From Ferruginibacter sp. (GTDB lineage: Bacteria; Bacteroidota; Bacteroidia; Chitinophagales; Chitinophagaceae): a stretch of DNA of 61,564 bases. Below, in pieces: positions 36,300 through 45,565 of the stretch; position 1 is the stretch's first letter; the number at the start of each line of letters is the position of its first letter. The stretch is taken from NCBI GenBank assembly GCA_025352695.1, contig JANXSK010000218.1, forward strand, positions 1 to 61,564. The letters run 5' to 3'. Both the position numbers and the translations under genes were made by a program. The notes under the pieces were generated by a model that ran no database searches, had not been told where the DNA came from, and saw only the letters and a program-made list of their open reading frames with translations.

Positions 36300-37103
36300 T
36301 TAGCTATACATTAGTAAACCACTGTAACCCCGTCCATAACCATTGTATACAGCCAGAGAAACGGACTTTTTGCCTGTATCGGTAAATTGATAATCACCGT
36401 AGGTATGATGACTATTTATATTCTGTTTTTAAACTATCCAATAACTGTTGTTATTCGTTTCACTTTTTTTGAACATTACATATGTATTGCCACAAGTGAT
36501 TGTGTTAGAGATAGCTACAAATTCTGCATGCAGTTTTGGGGATACTGTTATCTGAGTATAATAACCATAGTCTTTGCATCCTTTGGTTGTAATGTATTGT
36601 AATCTTACACCATAATAACCCGGTACAAATGTATGCTGTGGTTCCAATTCAACAGAAGTAGTCCCATCTCCAAAATCCCAAAAATAAGCTGTAACACTAC
36701 CATCTGTGGCTGTGGCAGAACTAGAAAAGGTTACAGCAAATGGTGCACAACCTTTTTGTATAGATGAAATAAAATTGACCACCGGTTTTTTAAAAACCGA
36801 AATGATTTGAGTTTTTACAGAAGTTTTACCGATATCCGTAACAGCTAGTGATACCTTATAATTTTTTTCTTCCTGAAAAATTGCTCTGGTATTTTTTAAT
36901 AAGGAACGATTGCCATTATCAAAATTCCAATTATAAACTGCTGATGCAGATGCCCCGGATGTTGAATTGGTGAACGAAATTGAAAATGGGGAACAGCCAC
37001 CTGTTTTATCTGCAACGAAGTCAGCTTTTAATTGCGCCAAAACTGCCACTTGCAGACAGAGCAAATAAACGCTGACGAAAAAAGGAGCTTTTAATATATA
37101 CAA
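36300..37103 (-). pseudogene. PKD-domain secreted protein, truncated by a nonsense codon
   Basis: The open part (36429-37103, 224 residues) has a signal peptide (ending V-L-A-Q) and two PKD domains: YNWNFDNG (about 62-69) and YFWDFGDGTTS (about 140-150). The third domain reaches NSYW, where YWDFGDG is expected, then meets TAA at 36429-36431. The same frame continues beyond it with HHTYGDYQFTDTGKKSVSLA and ends at TAA 36300-36302. So the third domain is interrupted by an in-frame stop. No C-terminal sorting domain remains, and multi-PKD proteins of this type normally are longer. The 224-residue product might still be secreted, but the gene looks decayed. Convergent with the beta-helix gene. 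Confidence 0.7.
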
Positions 37104-37415
37104 GTGCTAATTAGTGTTGGTTAAGATACCCGATAGTTGTACAACTTACTTTTGTATAGTGAAGATAAAAATATCAAATGAGTTTTTAATTTTTATCTCT
37201 TAATAGTGTTCCAATAAATGGTTTAAATAATAAAGGAAACTATCCTTCGTGAAAACTCATTACCAGAATAGAATTACCAAAAAAAAGGGAATGCGCTCAA
37301 ATGTTTTTTGTGCGCTATTTTTTTTCTTCATTATAGCAATTTTCGGGCAATTATTTTTTAACACCATAAAAAAAGCCGCTTATTAACGAGCGGCTTTTTT
37401 ATTAAAATGTTTTAG
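37104..37415. other. Gap between PKD pseudogene and M1 peptidase gene
   Basis: No gene seen. It holds an imperfect hairpin around 37280-37330 (AATGCGC with GCGCTATT, flanked by A and T runs) and the strong terminator at 37369-37400. The promoter of the PKD gene must lie here on the minus strand; no clear element was picked out. Confidence 0.5.
37369..37400 (-). terminator. Intrinsic terminator after the second M1 peptidase gene
   Basis: AAAAAAGCCGCT pairs perfectly with AGCGGCTTTTTT around an 8-base loop, 15 bp after the peptidase stop as read on the minus strand. A/T tails on both sides allow action in either direction. Confidence 0.92.
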
Positions 37416-39788
37416 TTAGTTTTTAATTTCTTTTTGCATGGGATTCATATTGCCTGTTGCACTACCACGGCCGCCACCTGCTCTTGCTTTAAATAATTGA
37501 AAACTGCTTGGCGTAGCTACTGCTGGCCAGGTGTTATTGCTTTCGTTTATATCCGCAGTTTCTCTCAATGGGTCTAATTTAATAGAAGCCACTTCTTTAT
37601 CTTTCATAAAAGTTTTAATCACTTTGTTTTCGTTTTTGCGCCATACCTGAACTGGTATGCGGTCAACTTCTTTACTGCCATCTTTAAAAGTCCACTCAAT
37701 AATAATTGGCATTACCAAACCTCCTTTATTGCTAAAGGTAAGTTCATATATATTTTTATTACCTGCCAGGTCATTTTTTTGCTGATTGGTAAAAGTGTCT
37801 ACTATTGGCGCAGGTAAAATTATATCTGTGATAGTAGTATCAACTTTAGCAAGTCCTCTATCGTAGCGCCAGTAAAAATCTCTTGTACTTGTATCGGCAT
37901 CTGTAGCAAAAATAATTTTTTTATCTTCCCTGTTTCTAATTTTAGAAATATCATCAAAATTGTTTAACAATGGTTTTGCTACTGTCGATTTGATGGTGTT
38001 ACCAACACTTCTGGGATTGTTACCCTCTGTTGTAAGGGTAGACCATTTTACGGTATCTAAGGCAATATCACAAGGTTCAGTTCCATAAAACCAGCCACGC
38101 CAAAACCAGTCAAGATCTTCACCAGTAGCATCTTCCATAGTCCTAAAAAGATCTGCCGGCGTTGGATGTTTAAATGCCCAGCGTCTTGCATATTCTTTAA
38201 ATGCGTAGTCAAATAATTCTCTGCCTATTATAGTTTCTCTTAAAATATTTAAACCGGTTGAAGGTTTGCTATAAGCATTGGGGCCAAACTGAATGATGTT
38301 TTCGCTGTTGGTCATAATGGGTTCTAACTGGTCTTTAGGAAGCTTCATATAATCAATAATTTTATAAGCCGGTCCTTTGCCTACCGGAAATTTATTGTCC
38401 CAAAGTTCTTCTGTTAAATATTCGCAGAAAGAGTTTAAACCTTCATCCATCCATGTCCATTGTCTTTCATCGCTGTTGATGATCATAGGAAAAAAGTTGT
38501 GACCAACTTCATGTATTACTACACCAAGCATACCATTTTTGGTGCCTTCACTATAGGTGCCATCTTTTTCGCAACGGCCATAATTAAAACATATCATCGG
38601 GTATTCCATACCGTTAGCTGCTTCTAAACTTTGCGCAACAGGGTAGGGATAAGGAATGGTAAATTTAGAATAGCTTTTAATGGTATGCGCCACGGCTTTT
38701 GTACTAAACTTGCGGTATAGGTTATATGCTTCTTTGCCGTATGCACTCATGCACATTACTTTTTTACCTTCTACTTTTACAGGCATAGCATCCCATATAA
38801 ATTTACGGCTGCTGCCCCAGGCAAAATCACGTACCATATTGGCTTTAAATATCCATGTTTTGGTTTGAGTAGATTTTTGTTTTTCTCTTGCTTTGGCTTC
38901 CTCCAACGTTACAATCTCTGTTATCTCTGTGGCTGTTTGTGCTTTTTGCCAACGGATAAATTGTGCAGGTGATAAAACTTGCTGATAGTTTTGTGCTTCA
39001 CCGGTGGCCATTACTACGTGGTCTGCAGGCACTGTCATGGCTACTTTAAAGTTACCAAAAGTTAATGCAAACTCTCCGCTGCCAGCAAACTGGTGATTCT
39101 GCCATCCCTGAAAATCGCTGTACACACAAAGGCGTGGATACCACTGCGTCATGGTGTATAAATCATTACCATCTTCCGGAAAATTTTCGTATCCGCCACG
39201 GCCACCAAATTTCATGCGGTCGCTAATATTGTAGTTCCATTCAATTTTTAAAATAAATTGCTGCCCGGGTTTTAGTATTTGTGGCAACTCAATACGCATC
39301 ATTGTTTTATTAATGGTGTAGATGAGTACTTTGCCAAGGCCATCAGTAACTTTTAAAATATTGTCACCGTATTCCTTATCGGTTTTACCATTGTACCTAA
39401 GGATGTCTGCTTCAGTAATACTTTTTGGCATAAGGTTACTAGTTTGATAACCAGCATTGTTTTTAGTGCTGTGCTGGTTTTCATCTAACTGAATCCATAA
39501 GTAGGTTAACTGGTCGGGCGAATTGTTGAAATAAGTAATGGTTTCTTTACCATTTAACCTGCGATTAGGTTCATCAAGCTGGCATACGATATCATAATCG
39601 CATCGTTGCTGCCAGTATTTTGGACCTGGCGCACCACTTGCAGTACGGTATTCATTGGGGGTAGGAAGTATCGTACCTAATTGTTCAAAACGATTACCAT
39701 GGTTGCTGCCGGGATTGTTTTTAATATCCTGTGCATTTGCACTTAAGTAGCAGCAAAAAATAAATAATACAACACAAATTTTCTTCAT
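37416..39788 (-). CDS. Exported M1-family metallopeptidase (paralogue 2)
   Basis: The 790-residue protein has a signal peptide (about 1-19), the same conserved N-terminal stretch NPGSNHGNRFEQLGTILP as the copy at 6447, a gluzincin site HEVGH (about 426-430) with DEG glutamate ligand about 18 residues on, and the ANGMEYP motif. The two copies align end to end by eye, diverging mostly in the last 200 residues. It is followed by a strong terminator. Upstream, in the same orientation, is the HupE/UreJ-like gene, and divergent from that the DUF6702 gene. Aminopeptidase activity is inferred from the family. Confidence 0.92.
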   Translation of the reverse strand: MKKICVVLFIFCCYLSANAQDIKNNPGSNHGNRFEQLGTILPTPNEYRTASGAPGPKYWQQRCDYDIVCQLDEPNRRLNGKETITYFNNSPDQLTYLWIQLDENQHSTKNNAGYQTSNLMPKSITEADILRYNGKTDKEYGDNILKVTDGLGKVLIYTINKTMMRIELPQILKPGQQFILKIEWNYNISDRMKFGGRGGYENFPEDGNDLYTMTQWYPRLCVYSDFQGWQNHQFAGSGEFALTFGNFKVAMTVPADHVVMATGEAQNYQQVLSPAQFIRWQKAQTATEITEIVTLEEAKAREKQKSTQTKTWIFKANMVRDFAWGSSRKFIWDAMPVKVEGKKVMCMSAYGKEAYNLYRKFSTKAVAHTIKSYSKFTIPYPYPVAQSLEAANGMEYPMICFNYGRCEKDGTYSEGTKNGMLGVVIHEVGHNFFPMIINSDERQWTWMDEGLNSFCEYLTEELWDNKFPVGKGPAYKIIDYMKLPKDQLEPIMTNSENIIQFGPNAYSKPSTGLNILRETIIGRELFDYAFKEYARRWAFKHPTPADLFRTMEDATGEDLDWFWRGWFYGTEPCDIALDTVKWSTLTTEGNNPRSVGNTIKSTVAKPLLNNFDDISKIRNREDKKIIFATDADTSTRDFYWRYDRGLAKVDTTITDIILPAPIVDTFTNQQKNDLAGNKNIYELTFSNKGGLVMPIIIEWTFKDGSKEVDRIPVQVWRKNENKVIKTFMKDKEVASIKLDPLRETADINESNNTWPAVATPSSFQLFKARAGGGRGSATGNMNPMQKEIKN

Positions 39789-39992
39789 AGATTTTTTTTA
39801 TAAATTAAAATTAACCGAAATAGTATCTGCAACAAAGTGACTTGCAAAAAATAGTATCAATGATTGAATGCTGTTTTGTTAAAAATGTTTTTACATTCCT
39901 AACCAAACCTTACTCCTATTAAAAGAAGAGCAATATTTTAACTAAATGACATTTGATAGCTTATTTGTTTGGCGGCATCCTAAACTTATGTA

Positions 39993-40571
39993 CTATTTAG
40001 GCCATCTGTTAACCGCCATATTTAATGCAATTAAAATAGCAAATGCCGACAATGACCAAACCCACCATTTTCTGTTTAGGTTTAATTTGCTTACTAACAC
40101 AAAGCTGATAGATAAAATAAAAGCTACTATTACAATCTGCCCTGCTTCTAAACCAATATTAAAAAATAATATAGGCAGTGCAATATATTGATCTTTAGCC
40201 AGCATAAACCGAATGGCATTGGCAAAACCCATACCGTGTATTAATCCAAAAAATAAAGCTAAAAAATAATTTATCCTTAATGATTTTGGTTTAAAATCTT
40301 TAACAAGCAAATTAAATATACCTGTTGCAACAATGGTACATGGAATTAAAAATTCGACCCATTTTTCATTTATTCTAATAACATCATACACACTCAATGC
40401 CAGCGTAAGTGAATGGCCAATGGTAAATGCCGTTACTAAAACCAGTACTTGTTTCCAGTTTTGAGCAAGATAAATTGCTGATAGTGAAATAATAAATAAT
40501 ATATGATCCAATGCAGTCCAACTTATAATGTGGTGCCAGCCGGTCTCGAAGTAAAAAACAACATCATTCAT
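39993..40571 (-). CDS. HupE/UreJ-family membrane protein
   Basis: The 192-residue protein has about six membrane segments and the family features WTALDHILFI (about 18-27; conserved Asp-His), FTIGHSLTLAL (about 49-59) and FGLIHGMGFA (about 108-117), all with membrane-embedded histidines. HupE/UreJ proteins are nickel/cobalt-type permeases beside hydrogenases and ureases, but this Bacteroidota branch (HupE/UreJ_2) lies beside peptidases and DUF6702 and its cargo is unknown. No urease or hydrogenase gene is in the window. Divergent from the DUF6702 gene with 82 bp between the starts. Confidence 0.85.
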   Translation of the reverse strand: MNDVVFYFETGWHHIISWTALDHILFIISLSAIYLAQNWKQVLVLVTAFTIGHSLTLALSVYDVIRINEKWVEFLIPCTIVATGIFNLLVKDFKPKSLRINYFLALFFGLIHGMGFANAIRFMLAKDQYIALPILFFNIGLEAGQIVIVAFILSISFVLVSKLNLNRKWWVWSLSAFAILIALNMAVNRWPK

Positions 40572-40653
40572 GCAGGATTAGTTGGAAGTTTGTAGTTATT
40601 TTTGTTAGTCAAATATCTTTAATTGAATTGTAAACAGCTAATTCTTTGTTTAA

Positions 40654-41166
40654 ATGGCATCTATACTTTATAAATGGTTAATTGTTTTTTCTTTAACCGG
40701 TTTTATCAAAACGCACCATCCAATTTTTGTAAGTGTAACAGAAATAAATCACAATGTCGCCAATAAATCATTAGAAATAAGTTGTAAAATTTTTACTGAT
40801 GACTTTGAGCAAACGCTTCGTCAGCAAAATAAAATAACAGTTGATTTACTTAATCCTGTTAATAGAAAAGATATGAATGTATTGGTGAATAATTATATTC
40901 AAAAACATTTGCAGCTAAAGATAAATGATAAAACGGCGGTGATGGAATTTTTAGGATTTGAGCAACAGGAAGAGGGGATAATTAGTTTTTTTGAAGTAAA
41001 AAATATTGTCACAGTAAAAAAACTGGAGGTAGTAAATACTATTTTATATGAATCGAAGCCCCAACAAATGCAGATCATTCATGTAATGGTAAATGGCGAA
41101 AGAAAGAGCAGTCATTTAGATAATCCAGATGTAAAAGCTAGTTTTCAGTTTGGCGCCAATCCATAA
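40654..41166 (+). CDS. DUF6702 family exported protein
   Basis: The 170-residue protein has an N-terminal signal/anchor (about 5-19). The family's opening THHPIFVSVTEINHN (about 20-34) and SCKIFTDDFEQTL (about 43-55) follow, and it ends in VKASFQFGANP. Function unknown. The gene is divergent from the HupE/UreJ gene and beyond it the M1 peptidase gene. As I recall, the three often occur together in Bacteroidota, which suggests one process at the cell envelope. Confidence 0.8.
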   Translation: MASILYKWLIVFSLTGFIKTHHPIFVSVTEINHNVANKSLEISCKIFTDDFEQTLRQQNKITVDLLNPVNRKDMNVLVNNYIQKHLQLKINDKTAVMEFLGFEQQEEGIISFFEVKNIVTVKKLEVVNTILYESKPQQMQIIHVMVNGERKSSHLDNPDVKASFQFGANP

Positions 41167-41265
41167 AGGGCAGTTGCGTTAAGAATTTTTTTTGCAAGTA
41201 GGTTATGATAAAAAATCTTTTAAAATCTTGTATACGTTATAAAAAACTTACTAAAGTGTTGTAGG

Positions 41266-42564
41266 TTATTCCTCCATATTATCCTTCAGCTCTTCAGAGA
41301 TTTTTATAAGCAACTTATCAATTCGCTGACCGTCCATATCAACTATTTCAAATTCAAAGCCACGCCAATCAAATGTATCGCCCGTTTTAGGAATACGTTT
41401 CAACTCGTGCAATACAAAACCAGCTACGGTATCAAATTCCTTGTCACCTTCATTCATCCATTCTGTTTTTTCAAAATGACTAAGGAAATCATAAAAAGTA
41501 ATCTGTGCATCAACCAGGTAAGTTCCGTCATGGCGTTCAGTAATTTCATATTCCTCCTGACCACTTTGCGGTACATCACCCACAATGGCTTCCAGTATGT
41601 CGTTTAGGGTAATCATTCCTTCCAACGTGCCGTATTCATTTACAATAAAACAACTATGAATTTTTGTTTGCTTTATTTTTTCGAGTAACTGATAAGGGCT
41701 GTTGTTTTCCGGTACAAACAATCCTGGTTTAATTAATTCTTTTAATAGAGTGGTACGTGGTACTTTGAGTAAATCTTTAATGTAAATAATACCTTTAATG
41801 TCATCTACCGTTTTATCACAAACGGGATAGGTAGAGTAGGTTATCTGATCAAATTTTTCAGTAACCGTTTGTACCGTATCTTCTAAATCAAACCAGGCAA
41901 TTTCAGTACGGTGCGTCATCAAAGAAGTAATGTTTCTATCGCCTAAATGAAATACCCGTTCTATTATTTCTTTTTCTTCTGTTTCAATAGTACCATGTTC
42001 ACTTCCTTCACTAATCATTGCTTTAATTTCTTCTTCGGTAATTGCATTGTCGTTAGAAGGTTTTATATTAAAGAGTTTAAAAATAAGGTTGGTAATATTA
42101 TTTAACAGCCATACAATCGGATAAGCAATTGAGGATAAAAAATTCATTGGCCCCGCCACTAAACGTGCAATTTTTTCAGCCCTTATCAAACCTATTCTTT
42201 TGGGTACCAGTTCGCCCATAATGATCGTTAAAAAGGTAACCAGTATTAATATTAGCGCTGCAGAAATATTTGGTGCATAAGGTTTTAAAAGGTCAAATTT
42301 TTCTACAAAAGGCTTTAAATAAATACCAAATTTTTCGCCGGAATATACACCCGTTAATAAAGTAATCAGCGTAATAAAAATTTGTGCGGTAGATAAAAAT
42401 TTATCCGGGTTTTCTGTTAAATACAAGGCTGCTTTTGCTTTGGTATCTCCTTTATTTCCCAGGCTTTCCAGCCTTCCTTTACGTGCACTTACCAATGCAA
42501 TTTCGCTCATTACAAAAAGACCGTTTACTAATATCAAAGCCAGTAGAATAAATACTTCTGTCAT
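41266..42564 (-). CDS. CNNM/CorC-HlyC family transmembrane protein (DUF21-CBS-CorC_HlyC)
   Basis: From ATG 42564 the protein is 432 residues; an upstream ATG at 42597 adds a non-conserved MHKMAVVVKKI. It has an N-terminal DUF21 domain with four membrane segments (NGLFVMSEIALVSARKGRLESL, about 10-31), two CBS domains (MTHRTEIAWFDLED, about 217-230; TKIHSCFIVNEYGTLEGMITLNDILEA, about 305-330) and a C-terminal CorC_HlyC domain (about 345-425). Such proteins take part in Mg2+/Co2+ export or resistance. The label haemolysin is historical and says nothing of toxicity. The gene stands alone. Confidence 0.92.
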   Translation of the reverse strand: MTEVFILLALILVNGLFVMSEIALVSARKGRLESLGNKGDTKAKAALYLTENPDKFLSTAQIFITLITLLTGVYSGEKFGIYLKPFVEKFDLLKPYAPNISAALILILVTFLTIIMGELVPKRIGLIRAEKIARLVAGPMNFLSSIAYPIVWLLNNITNLIFKLFNIKPSNDNAITEEEIKAMISEGSEHGTIETEEKEIIERVFHLGDRNITSLMTHRTEIAWFDLEDTVQTVTEKFDQITYSTYPVCDKTVDDIKGIIYIKDLLKVPRTTLLKELIKPGLFVPENNSPYQLLEKIKQTKIHSCFIVNEYGTLEGMITLNDILEAIVGDVPQSGQEEYEITERHDGTYLVDAQITFYDFLSHFEKTEWMNEGDKEFDTVAGFVLHELKRIPKTGDTFDWRGFEFEIVDMDGQRIDKLLIKISEELKDNMEE

Positions 42565-42863
42565 AATTTTTTTAACAACTACTGCCATTTTATGCAACTG
42601 TAGTTATTGCAAATATCTACAATCTATATTAAACAACTATTAATTGCTTAAAATGTTATTAAGAAGCCCTATGATATATTCCTGATTTTCAATTGCTTTT
42701 GCAATATGGGGGTGATATTATGCGAAAGTAAACTGTAGTTTTTAGGTTGATGCTGCCCAGATAATGCAGCAATGTGTTCCTTATAATAAGGATACTTATA
42801 TGATTATTTAACGAAAGAAAAGCATCTTCAGTAACCCTAACTTATGGATAAAGAAAGGTGAGT

Positions 42864-43430
42864 TTATGCCAGGCTATATTTTTTATTAAAATGCTGGCCT
42901 GTAAAATTGCCTACTACTAATCCTATAATAGCACCACCCAAAATATCTGTTGGGTAATGCACTCCAATATATATTTGAGCATAACTAATACCAAAGGCCC
43001 ATACAAAAAATACGAGTGGCCAAGTTTTAAATTCCTTTTTTAGTGTAGTGTAAAAAAACATCGCCATAGCAAAATGGTTGGCTGCATGAGCCGAAACAAA
43101 ACTGCTGCTTTGCGGCAGGTAGATACCTTTAAATAATCTTATCCAGCTTTCTAAAGTTGGATCATTACAGGGACGTAGCCGAAGAATATTTTGTTTAATA
43201 AGTCCACTGCTAATAAAATTTGAAATAATTACTGTAGAGATGGCAAATGCAATCCACCACCATCGGGTATTTTTATAATTAAAAGCAACAAAAAGTAATA
43301 AAAATAAATACAACGGAACCCACGTGTTCTGATTTCTAAGGAGCGGCAGTAAACTGTCTAAAAAACTATTATGCCATTCTGAATTGATATGTTTCAGTAA
43401 AGCCTCGTCCCATTGCAGTAATGATTGCAT
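42864..43430 (-). CDS. PAP2-family phosphatase
   Basis: The 188-residue protein has about six membrane segments and the PAP2 motifs KQNILRLRP (about 74-82), FVSAHAANH (about 110-118; SAHA in place of PSGH) and YIGVHYPTDILGG (about 152-164). The likely role is dephosphorylation of a lipid phosphate such as undecaprenyl pyrophosphate or phosphatidic acid. It is divergent from the LTA-synthase-like pair with 63 bp between starts. A 15-bp palindrome TCCTTATAATAAGGA lies at 42778-42792 downstream of it, with no evident function. Confidence 0.9.
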   Translation of the reverse strand: MQSLLQWDEALLKHINSEWHNSFLDSLLPLLRNQNTWVPLYLFLLLFVAFNYKNTRWWWIAFAISTVIISNFISSGLIKQNILRLRPCNDPTLESWIRLFKGIYLPQSSSFVSAHAANHFAMAMFFYTTLKKEFKTWPLVFFVWAFGISYAQIYIGVHYPTDILGGAIIGLVVGNFTGQHFNKKYSLA

Positions 43431-43493
43431 TTTGTTAAATAATTTAAGCCAAAAATAATTAATCTATTTTTGCAAGTCGTATAAATTATTAAT

Positions 43494-45485
43494 ATGATTT
43501 TTTTTAAACGAATACCAAGATTGGTGCGTTGGATACTTTCGGTACAGTTACTTTTTTTAGTTGTAATGACTTTTTTTCGTTTCCTGTTTTATTTTAAATA
43601 CAATCCTGCGGGTAAAGTATTTTCTGGTTCAGCATTTTTGATGGGGTTAAGGTTTGATGTAAAATTTATTTGCATACTAGGCGTAACCATGTTGGTATTT
43701 TGCAGCCTGCCTTTTTTAAATCCTTTGCGAAACAGCGCCGCAAAAAAAATATGGAACGTTTTATTGCCACTGGTTTTTACGCTAACGCTGCTTTTTTATG
43801 CAGTAGATTATTTTTATTACGATTATTTGCAGCAGCGTTTAAATGCTTCTGTGCTTAATTATATAAATGATGCAAGCATTTCATTTAACATGGCTATGGA
43901 GTCGTACCCGGTATTTAGGGTGCTTGCTGTATTGCTTCTTACTTGCATAGCAGCAGCTTATCTTTTTAAAAAATTATTGATAAAATATCGTAGAGAAGAA
44001 ATGTTACCTAAACGCAAAGTAGTGCTTGGCAGCGTACTTGCTTTTTTAGTATTGGGGTTGGGTGTATTTGGAAAATTTAGCCAGTTTAACCTCCGCTGGA
44101 GCGATGCTTTTGCGTTGAATGATAACTTTAAAGCAAACTTGTCATTAAATCCTTTTCAAAGTTTTTTTAGTACACTCAATTTTAAAAATACCCGGCCGGA
44201 TATAAAAAAAGTAAGAACTGATTATTTATTAATGGCTCGCTATTTAGGGGTGCAACAACCAGACAGTGTTCAATTGAATTTTGAAAGAAATTACTCATTT
44301 GTCAACAACAATAATAGTACCCAGCCAAATGTGATAGTGGTTATTTGCGAAAGTTTTAGCATGTACAAAAGTAGCATGAGTGGTAACCCACTAAATACAA
44401 CTCCGTACTTTAATTCGCTTTGTAAAAAGGGTGTTTTTTTTGATCGCTGTTTCACCCCTTCGTACCCAACCGCTCGGGGTGTTTGGGCTACTGTTACCAG
44501 TATACCTGATGTGCTAGGGGATAACAACCGCTCGGCAAGCCGTAATCCCGAAGTAGTAAATCAGCAACTTATAATGAATGATTTTAAAGGATATGGAAAG
44601 TTTTATTTTTTAGGAGGAGATCCTACATGGGCTAATATAAAAGGTGTTTTATTAAATAATATTGACAGCTTACAATTGTACAGCCAGGAAAATTTTAAAG
44701 CAAAAAAATTGAATGTTTGGGGCATAGATGATAAAAGTTTATTTTTAGAAGCCAACAGCCTGCTGGCTAAACAGCAGAAGCCTTTTTTTGCAATTATTCA
44801 AACTGCAGATAACCACCGACCTTATACAATTCCATTAGAAGATATGAACCTTTTTAAAAAGGTAACTTATCCAAATGATACCATCCAGAAATATGGTTTT
44901 GAAAATATTGAACAATTGAATGCATTTCGCTACACTGATTTTTGTTATCAGCAATTTTTTGAAGCGGCACAAAAAGAAAAATATTTTACTAATTCTGTTT
45001 TTATTTTTGTTGGTGATCATGGTATTGGTGGCAATGCAACTGCTGTATATCCCAATAGCTGGACAGAACAGCGGCTTAGCAACGAACATGTACCCTTGCT
45101 GTTTTATGCACCTGCATTAATACAACCAAAATTGGTGCATGAAGTTTGCTCACAAATTGATATCATGCCTTCAGTTGCAGGGCTATTAAAAATTCCCTAT
45201 CACAATAATTCGATGGGGCGAAATTTATTTGATACTGTTTCATCTACAGAAAAATATGCTTTTATAATTGACCATGAAACAAAAAATATCGGGTTGGTAG
45301 ATGGAGAATATTTCTTTAATAAAAATACCAAGACCGGTAAAATAAGCCTTGTTTCTGTTACAGATAATACGCCAATTACGTCCTCTGAAAAAACGGATAG
45401 CATCAAAAAAGTGCTGGGTCGCTTAACAGATGCTTATTATGAAACATCAAGGTATTTGCTGTTTAACAATAAACGAAAGCGATGA
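43494..45485 (+). CDS. LTA-synthase-like sulfatase-superfamily membrane enzyme (copy 1)
   Basis: The 663-residue protein has five N-terminal membrane segments (to about residue 195) and a C-terminal extracytoplasmic alkaline-phosphatase-superfamily domain. Metal and catalytic residues by analogy with LtaS are Glu286 (ICESFSMYKS), Thr326 (PTARG), and the Asp-His pair in FVGDHGIGG. Family members transfer phosphoglycerol or phosphoethanolamine to glycans or lipids. Bacteroidota make no lipoteichoic acid, so the product is unknown, perhaps a modified lipid A or periplasmic glycan. The second copy follows 80 bp on, and a PAP2 gene is divergent at the other end. Confidence 0.88.
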   Translation: MIFFKRIPRLVRWILSVQLLFLVVMTFFRFLFYFKYNPAGKVFSGSAFLMGLRFDVKFICILGVTMLVFCSLPFLNPLRNSAAKKIWNVLLPLVFTLTLLFYAVDYFYYDYLQQRLNASVLNYINDASISFNMAMESYPVFRVLAVLLLTCIAAAYLFKKLLIKYRREEMLPKRKVVLGSVLAFLVLGLGVFGKFSQFNLRWSDAFALNDNFKANLSLNPFQSFFSTLNFKNTRPDIKKVRTDYLLMARYLGVQQPDSVQLNFERNYSFVNNNNSTQPNVIVVICESFSMYKSSMSGNPLNTTPYFNSLCKKGVFFDRCFTPSYPTARGVWATVTSIPDVLGDNNRSASRNPEVVNQQLIMNDFKGYGKFYFLGGDPTWANIKGVLLNNIDSLQLYSQENFKAKKLNVWGIDDKSLFLEANSLLAKQQKPFFAIIQTADNHRPYTIPLEDMNLFKKVTYPNDTIQKYGFENIEQLNAFRYTDFCYQQFFEAAQKEKYFTNSVFIFVGDHGIGGNATAVYPNSWTEQRLSNEHVPLLFYAPALIQPKLVHEVCSQIDIMPSVAGLLKIPYHNNSMGRNLFDTVSSTEKYAFIIDHETKNIGLVDGEYFFNKNTKTGKISLVSVTDNTPITSSEKTDSIKKVLGRLTDAYYETSRYLLFNNKRKR

Positions 45486-45565
45486 TTGGCAAACAGCATA
45501 TAATCAAATACAAATAATCCTCAGTATTTTAGCCCGCTACAAAGCTTAATAAATATTTATAAAGT

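Noticed and set aside
41266..42564. Haemolysin toxin
   Set aside because: The protein is DUF21-CBS-CorC_HlyC, a metal-ion-related membrane family; the name is historical.
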